Assembly (NCBI GenBank): GCA_030539415.1
Contig: JAUNSE010000041.1
Location: 1 to 9,214 of the forward strand
DNA from: Desulfovibrionaceae bacterium
Lineage (GTDB): Bacteria > Desulfobacterota > Desulfovibrionia > Desulfovibrionales > Desulfovibrionaceae
Length of the DNA stretch: 9,214 nt
Direction: 5' to 3'
In this document: piece by piece, positions 6,948-9,214 of the stretch
Position numbering within the stretch: position 1 is the first letter of the stretch
Layout: each line of letters starts with the position of its first letter
Translations under genes and position numbers: made by a program
The notes under the pieces: model-generated
The model's input: the letters and a program-made list of their open reading frames with translations, nothing else
Told to the model about the DNA's origin: nothing
Databases searched by the model: none

Positions 6948-7139
6948 ATGAATAACGCAACGCCGACCGGCGCGTCCCGCGAAAGCGGCGCCGGCGAGAC
7001 ACCGTCGTCCTTCTTCCTGTATTTCACCTCTCCGCATGCCGAGCGCATCCGCGGGCTGGCCGGCCAGGACCCCGTGGTCTGGGTCAGGGAGAAGATTGTC
7101 GAGCTGCTTGAGAGCGGCACGGCGACCCTCGGCCGCTGA
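6948..7139 (+). CDS. Array gene 1: small ribbon-helix-helix-like protein, no HTH
   Basis: 63-residue protein with a polar Gly/Ser/Thr N-terminus (1-19) and a C-terminal domain I read as ribbon-helix-helix-like: strand SFFLYF (21-26), helix about 29-40, then helix from V44 through L54 with WVREKIVELL, and the tail G57-TATL. The same pattern ends all six genes here. Ribbon-helix-helix dimers usually bind DNA through the strand, so an autoregulator is possible, but the family is inferred from predicted pattern only. AAGGA at 6935-6939, eight bases ahead, supports this ATG; an in-frame stop lies at 6882 and no other start codon intervenes. It is the first gene after the promoter at 6636. No toxin-like partner adjoins it. 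Confidence 0.68.
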   Translation: MNNATPTGASRESGAGETPSSFFLYFTSPHAERIRGLAGQDPVVWVREKIVELLESGTATLGR

Positions 7140-7240
7140 CCCATGCTCCCGCCCTCCGTGCGCGGGGCAGGGAGTCCGGATTTCACACACAGACCGACAC
7201 ACAGAGATCCCGGGCGCATGAGGCACACAAGCCACGATGC

Positions 7241-7286
7241 CTACACCCCGAAGCGCCAATGCAGGAAGTCCTGCGAGGAGACTCTC
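7241..7286 (+). promoter_or_regulatory. Conserved leader element before array gene 2
   Basis: CACCCCGAAG, containing CCCGAA at 7247-7252, lies 34 nt before the start codon, and the ribosome site is set in CCTGCGAGGAG (7270-7280). The CAC-N0-1-CCCGAA plus CYGCAGGAG arrangement recurs before genes 3 and 4, with a looser version before gene 5. The upstream part of the leader is more diverged than in genes 4 and 5. Confidence 0.5.
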
Positions 7287-7592
7287 ATGCACAGAATCGA
7301 GCTGACAGACGAGGATCTCGGCCGCACGAACGCCGAGCTCGCCCGCAGATACCGCTGCTCCGTCCGCACCATCGGCCGCGCCCGCAGAAGGCGGCGCATG
7401 GCCCTGCAGAGCGGCCAGGCGGATCGGCCCGGCGAAGGCCGGCCGGCAGAGCCCGCCGAAGCCCGCTTTCTCTATTTCGCGACGCCGCTTGCCGAGCAGC
7501 TGCTGGCTCAGGCCGTGGGGGACGTCCCCATGGGCTGGGAGCCATGCAAGACCATGGTCCTGCTGAAAAACGGCGCGGCGACGCTGCAATAG
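7287..7592 (+). CDS. Array gene 2: helix-turn-helix plus ribbon-helix-helix-like protein
   Basis: 101 residues. N-terminal LTDED (6-10) leads into a helix-turn-helix, NAELARRYRCSVRTIGRAR (15-33), followed by a run of arginines (33-37). A Pro/Gly/Glu linker (43-58) joins it to the shared C-terminal domain: strand RFLYF (60-64), helix about 67-77, W84, then TMVLLKNG and the tail AATLQ. The second helix departs from its relatives (WEPCKTMV where others have W-[VI]-R-x-K-I), so its fold is less sure. GAGGAG at 7275-7280, six bases upstream, and alignment with genes 4 and 5 choose this start over an in-frame ATG at 7143, which lacks a ribosome site. Probably DNA-binding; target unknown. Confidence 0.75.
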   Translation: MHRIELTDEDLGRTNAELARRYRCSVRTIGRARRRRRMALQSGQADRPGEGRPAEPAEARFLYFATPLAEQLLAQAVGDVPMGWEPCKTMVLLKNGAATLQ

Positions 7593-7711
7593 GGCTGTTC
7601 CGCCCCTGTCGGGGGCAATGACAGCGTCCTTCGGCATGCCGGCCTGCGTCCGGCATGCCCAGGGGGACCGACACCCGAAACATGCGGGCCAGGAGGCCTG
7701 CAGGAGCTCAC
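7593..7711 (+). promoter_or_regulatory. Leader of array gene 3 with CCCGAA element
   Basis: A small hairpin (GCCCC-TGTCG-GGGGC, 7602-7616) follows the previous stop. CTTCGGCA at about 7629-7636 opens the same kind of leader seen before genes 4 and 5. CCCGAA is at 7674-7679, 32 nt before the start, followed by a GC-rich stretch and CCTGCAGGAG. The run CACCCGAAAC, GCGGG, AGGAGGCC, CTGCAGGAG aligns well with the gene 4 leader. Confidence 0.55.
7633..7659. promoter_or_regulatory. Perfect 10-bp inverted repeat, possible operator or hairpin
   Basis: GGCATGCCGG (7633-7642) and CCGGCATGCC (7650-7659) are exact inverted copies around a 7-bp spacer. Each arm contains GGCATGCC, itself an 8-bp palindrome, so the site holds three symmetry centres. 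It sits in the leader of array gene 3 in the place where genes 4 and 5 have GCGCATG. It could be a paired binding site or an RNA hairpin. No T-run follows, so it is not a terminator. Confidence 0.6.
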
Positions 7712-7930
7712 ATGACCATTGAAAAGAGCCGCGCCGGCGCTGACGAGTCCGGCCGCGGGGCCTGGCTGCACGCCGACGGCGCGCCGCTTCTCCTCCTTGT
7801 TCCTTTCGACCCGGCGCACGCGCGCAGCATCGCGATGCTGGCCGCGCAGGCCGGGGAGGACACTCCCGCGACGTGGATCAGGCGGAAGATCACCGATCTT
7901 GTGGCGCACGGCAGCGTCCGTCTCCGCTGA
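7712..7930 (+). CDS. Array gene 3: small ribbon-helix-helix-like protein, no HTH
   Basis: 72 residues. After a polar N-terminus (1-24), the shared domain begins with a hydrophobic strand LLLLVPF (26-32), then helix about 34-47 (AHARSIAMLAAQAG), P52, W55 and IRRKITDLV (56-64), ending G67-SVRLR. The P-x-x-W-[VI]-R-x-K-I core is closest to array gene 1, so these two HTH-less proteins look like sisters. The strand is unusually hydrophobic for a DNA-contacting ribbon, which normally shows alternating polar residues; this one might pair with a relative and not bind DNA itself (inference). AGGAG at 7702-7706, five bases ahead, sets the start. An ATG at 7655 is in frame but has no ribosome site and falls in the leader. 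Confidence 0.68.
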   Translation: MTIEKSRAGADESGRGAWLHADGAPLLLLVPFDPAHARSIAMLAAQAGEDTPATWIRRKITDLVAHGSVRLR

Positions 7931-7959
7931 TCGCATTCCGAATTCAGACAAAGGCTTTC

Positions 7960-7994
7960 TGCCGTCCCGCAGCCCCCGCGGCGCGCGGACGGCA
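7960..7994. repeat. Inverted repeat between array genes 3 and 4
   Basis: TGCCGTCC (7960-7967) is exactly inverted at 7987-7994, enclosing a further GC-rich partial stem. A second inverted repeat follows (CCCGCCG at 8000-8006 with CGGCGGG at 8017-8023), with four As shortly after it. No T-run follows either stem. They may act as transcript-end or processing structures. Confidence 0.45.
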
Positions 7995-8030
7995 TCTCTC
8001 CCGCCGCAGCTCCCTTCGGCGGGGAAAATG

Positions 8031-8132
8031 TTCAACCGCCTTTCGGCACAAGTGCGCATGTCGTCAATACTCCGAAGGCGCAGGGCTCACGCCCGAAACG
8101 AGCGGGTCCGCGAGGCCCGCAGGAGGCACTGC
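8031..8132 (+). promoter_or_regulatory. Duplicated leader element, copy before array gene 4
   Basis: 8031-8100 aligns with 8470-8540 at roughly 80% identity, including an 18-bp exact match at 8080-8097 that contains CCCGAA (8092-8097). Within it TTCGG (8042-8046) can pair with CCGAA at 8072-8076 or with CCGAA at 8093-8097, giving two exclusive folds; GGGC-TCAC-GCCC (8083-8094) is a third small stem competing with the latter. CCCGAA ends 35 nt before the start codon. The ribosome site is AGGAGG (8121-8126). Confidence 0.7.
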
Positions 8133-8411
8133 ATGATTACTCTCTCCGAAGCCGACCGAAACATGAGCAACACGAGGCTGGCCGAAAAGTACGGCTGCTC
8201 GCACCGCACCATCAACAACGCGAGAAACCGCCAGAAGCTCTTTCGGACGGCCGCCGGCGTCGAGGGGGCGCCGTCCTGCTTCTCCCTGTACTTCCCCGCG
8301 CGGGATCTGGCGAGGCTGGAAGAGCTGGCCAGAGAGCATGGCACGAGCGCCGCGCGCCTCATCAAGAAGATGGCGCGGGAACTGCTGCGCACGGGCGAGG
8401 CCGTCCTCTAG
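8133..8411 (+). CDS. Array gene 4: helix-turn-helix plus ribbon-helix-helix-like protein
   Basis: 92 residues, the cleanest example of the two-domain form. The helix-turn-helix is N13-TRLAEKYGCSHRTINNAR-N32 with basic residues after it. A short linker (38-47) leads to strand CFSLYF (49-54), helix about 57-69, the turn H-G70-T-S and helix 73-87 (AARLIKKMARELLRT), then G88-EAVL. The strand, helix, G-[TS]-S turn and helix order is that of ribbon-helix-helix repressors. AGGAGG six bases ahead sets this ATG; the frame is open far upstream, to 7719, but that part is unrelated to the family. The HTH codons share a 22-bp identical run with gene 5 (8177-8198 against 8631-8652), evidence of recent duplication or exchange. 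Likely a dimeric DNA-binding protein; target unknown. Confidence 0.8.
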   Translation: MITLSEADRNMSNTRLAEKYGCSHRTINNARNRQKLFRTAAGVEGAPSCFSLYFPARDLARLEELAREHGTSAARLIKKMARELLRTGEAVL

Positions 8412-8428
8412 AAGCAGCATCCGGCACA

Positions 8429-8458
8429 CCCTTCCCCGGCCCTCCGGGCGGGGAGGGG
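8429..8458 (+). repeat. GC-rich hairpin after array gene 4
   Basis: A stem of about ten pairs, CCCTTCCCCG (8429-8438) with CGGGGAGGGG (8449-8458, one G-T pair), lies 18 bp after the stop codon. There is no T-run, so it is not a classical terminator. It may stabilise the 3' end of the transcript or cause pausing. Confidence 0.5.
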
Positions 8459-8469
8459 GCGCTTCGATA

Positions 8470-8574
8470 TCCATACCGCGCTTCGGCACAGGGCGCATGC
8501 CGCCAATGCTCCGAAGCTGCAGGGCTCACGCCCGAAGAACCGCCGGCCGCGGTGCCGGCAAGGATTTTGTCATC
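8470..8574 (+). promoter_or_regulatory. Duplicated leader element, copy before array gene 5
   Basis: Near-copy of 8031-8100. CTTCGG (8481-8486) pairs exactly with CCGAAG (8511-8516), or by TTCGG with the second CCGAA (8532-8536). The shared 18-bp run is at 8519-8536, and CCCGAA ends 38 nt before the start. After 8540 the similarity to the gene 4 leader fades, and the ribosome site is a plainer AAGGA. Confidence 0.7.
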
Positions 8575-8862
8575 ATGCGCAAGCCACGCGTCATTCTCAC
8601 CGACGAAGACAGGGAACGCCCCCACGGCGAGCTGGCCGAAAAGTACGGCTGCACGCCCCGCACCATCGCCAATGCCAGAAAGCGCCAGGGCTTTCCGGTG
8701 CCGGTCCGCGGAAAGGGCGTCTCGGCTTCGCTTTCAATGTATCTCGACGCGGCCGACACGGCGGTGCTGCAGGCCCACGCCGGCAGGGCGGGCATGGCAC
8801 CCCAGGCCCTGCTCAGAAACAAGCTTCTCGAACTGATATACACCGGCAAAACGAGCTTCTGA
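8575..8862 (+). CDS. Array gene 5: helix-turn-helix plus ribbon-helix-helix-like protein
   Basis: 95 residues. LTDED (8-12) matches array gene 2, and the helix-turn-helix GELAEKYGCTPRTIANAR (18-35) matches gene 4 (about 17 of 30 positions over this domain). Basic KRQ follows, then linker 39-49, strand SLSMYL (52-57), helix about 59-72, turn A72-GMAP and helix 77-89 (QALLRNKLLELIY), with tail G91-KTSF. The C-terminal domain is much less like gene 4 (about 5 of the last 17 positions) than the HTH is. AAGGA at 8560-8564, ten bases ahead, and family alignment set the start over an in-frame ATG at 8338 that lies inside gene 4. The next gene starts 11 bp after the stop, so the two are translated from one message. 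Confidence 0.78.
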   Translation: MRKPRVILTDEDRERPHGELAEKYGCTPRTIANARKRQGFPVPVRGKGVSASLSMYLDAADTAVLQAHAGRAGMAPQALLRNKLLELIYTGKTSF

Positions 8863-8873
8863 AGGAGGATCAC

Positions 8874-9068
8874 ATGGACATGAACAGATGCAGTGACGGA
8901 GGCAGGGGGCGCATGCGCGGCGCTGCGCGAAAGGGCCGCAGGTGGTTCGTGCGCCTTGAGTCGAAATACATGGAGCTTCTGCGCATCGCGGCCCGGGGCG
9001 GCAGCGCCTCGGCCTGGCTTGCGGAGATGATCAGGGAGCTCATCAGAAACGGCCAGGTGGCCATCTGA
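8874..9068 (+). CDS. Array gene 6: small basic ribbon-helix-helix-like protein, no HTH
   Basis: 64 residues. The N-terminus is strongly basic (R11-G-R-M-R-G-A-A-R-K-G-R-R), then strand RRWFVRLES (22-30) with alternating polar and hydrophobic residues, helix about 31-41, a G42-G-S-A-S turn and helix 47-58 (AWLAEMIRELIR), ending G60-QVAI. This is the most canonical ribbon-helix-helix pattern of the set. AAGGAGG (8862-8868) overlaps the last base of the previous stop and lies five bases before the ATG, the best ribosome site in the array. A second ATG in frame at 8880 would shorten it by two residues. It has no leader element of its own and appears to be a second cistron behind gene 5. Confidence 0.75.
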   Translation: MDMNRCSDGGRGRMRGAARKGRRWFVRLESKYMELLRIAARGGSASAWLAEMIRELIRNGQVAI

Positions 9069-9214
9069 TGACAGCAGGCCGGCCTGAACCGTCCCGGGAT
9101 CCATCCGGGCCGTCGGGCTCAGGCCGGCCGGACGCGGCGCCCGCGCCCCCGCTGTCCGTCTGCGGACGGCGGCGGGCCGGAATGCCCGATGAACACTGAC
9201 TGCACATCTGACAC
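9069..9214. other. GC-rich tail with palindromes; array may continue beyond
   Basis: CAGGCCGGCCTG (9075-9086) is a 12-bp perfect palindrome, and CAGGCCGGCC recurs at 9120-9129. A ten-pair hairpin with one G-T pair, CCGCTGTCCG and CGGACGGCGG around TCTG, occupies 9149-9172. No T-run follows, so no terminator is called. An ATG at 9189 has no ribosome site, and the frame is cut by the window edge, so no gene is claimed. Confidence 0.5.

Noticed and set aside
6942..7637. Minus-strand frame of 231 codons over array genes 1 and 2
   Set aside because: No motif or ribosome site. The plus-strand genes have ribosome sites, an HTH and a pattern shared with their neighbours.
7140..8574. Integron gene cassettes with attC sites between genes
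   Set aside because: The repeated elements precede start codons and lack the RYYYAAC/GTTRRRY core sites; no integrase; genes are related to one another, unlike typical cassettes.
8575..9068. Toxin-antitoxin pair formed by genes 5 and 6
   Set aside because: Spacing and size would fit, and ribbon-helix-helix antitoxins are common, but both proteins carry the same putative DNA-binding domain and neither shows a toxin motif.
9189..9214. Start of a seventh array gene
   Set aside because: No ribosome site and only eight codons before the window edge.
1..9214. tRNA or rRNA genes
   Set aside because: No cloverleaf arms, T-loop signature or rRNA core sequence were recognised on either strand by eye.

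Overview
The window looks like bacterial chromosome from a high-GC Gram-negative species. GC is about 65% in a sampled coding line, and genes are preceded by AGGAG-type ribosome sites. The SbcD sequence has a proteobacterial-type body (GHIHxAQ, HVRYxGSP). I cannot place the genus; a Desulfovibrionaceae-like or other Pseudomonadota/Desulfobacterota gut or environmental organism is a guess.

Region 1 (1-5950) is a conventional DNA-repair operon. A sigma-70-like promoter at about 176-204 lies in an AT-richer stretch with a 12-bp palindrome. It is followed by sbcD (496-1959, nuclease) and sbcC (2037-5879, SMC-like ATPase with a zinc hook). A strong intrinsic terminator at 5905-5950 closes the operon. 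SbcD carries a three-copy 11-residue acidic/serine repeat just before a metal-binding loop.

Region 2 (5951-6947) holds no convincing protein gene. It contains a 62-bp-period tandem repeat with conserved internal pairing (6105-6220 plus a third fragment). Next comes a strikingly AT-rich stretch (about 6300-6660; 6361-6540 counts to about 32% GC). That stretch has a large inverted repeat, a 7-1-7 palindrome overlapped by a perfect DnaA-box consensus, and two one-mismatch DnaA boxes nearby. It ends in a near-consensus promoter (TTGACA-N17-TATAAA, 6636-6664), followed about 10 nt after the predicted start by a hairpin plus five Ts (6681-6723). That is the layout of a very short RNA or of an attenuator in a 277-nt leader.

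Region 3 (6948-9068, probably continuing past the edge) is the unusual part: six small, related, same-strand genes of 63-101 codons in tandem. All six end in a domain of about 45 residues with a predicted strand-helix-helix pattern, which I read as ribbon-helix-helix-like, and a C-terminal G-x-A-x-L-type tail. Three (7287, 8133, 8575) also carry an N-terminal helix-turn-helix. The other three (6948, 7712, 8874) have only the C-terminal domain, sometimes behind a basic or polar N-terminus. The leaders of four of the genes share a CCCGAA element at a nearly constant distance (32-38 nt) from the start codon, and two of those leaders are near-duplicates of each other over about 60 bp.

Reading: a repair operon, then an AT-rich regulatory or junction segment, then an expanding family of small putative DNA-binding proteins with shared leaders. 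The function of the array is unknown. A self-regulating repressor family is the simplest inference, but nothing here proves it.
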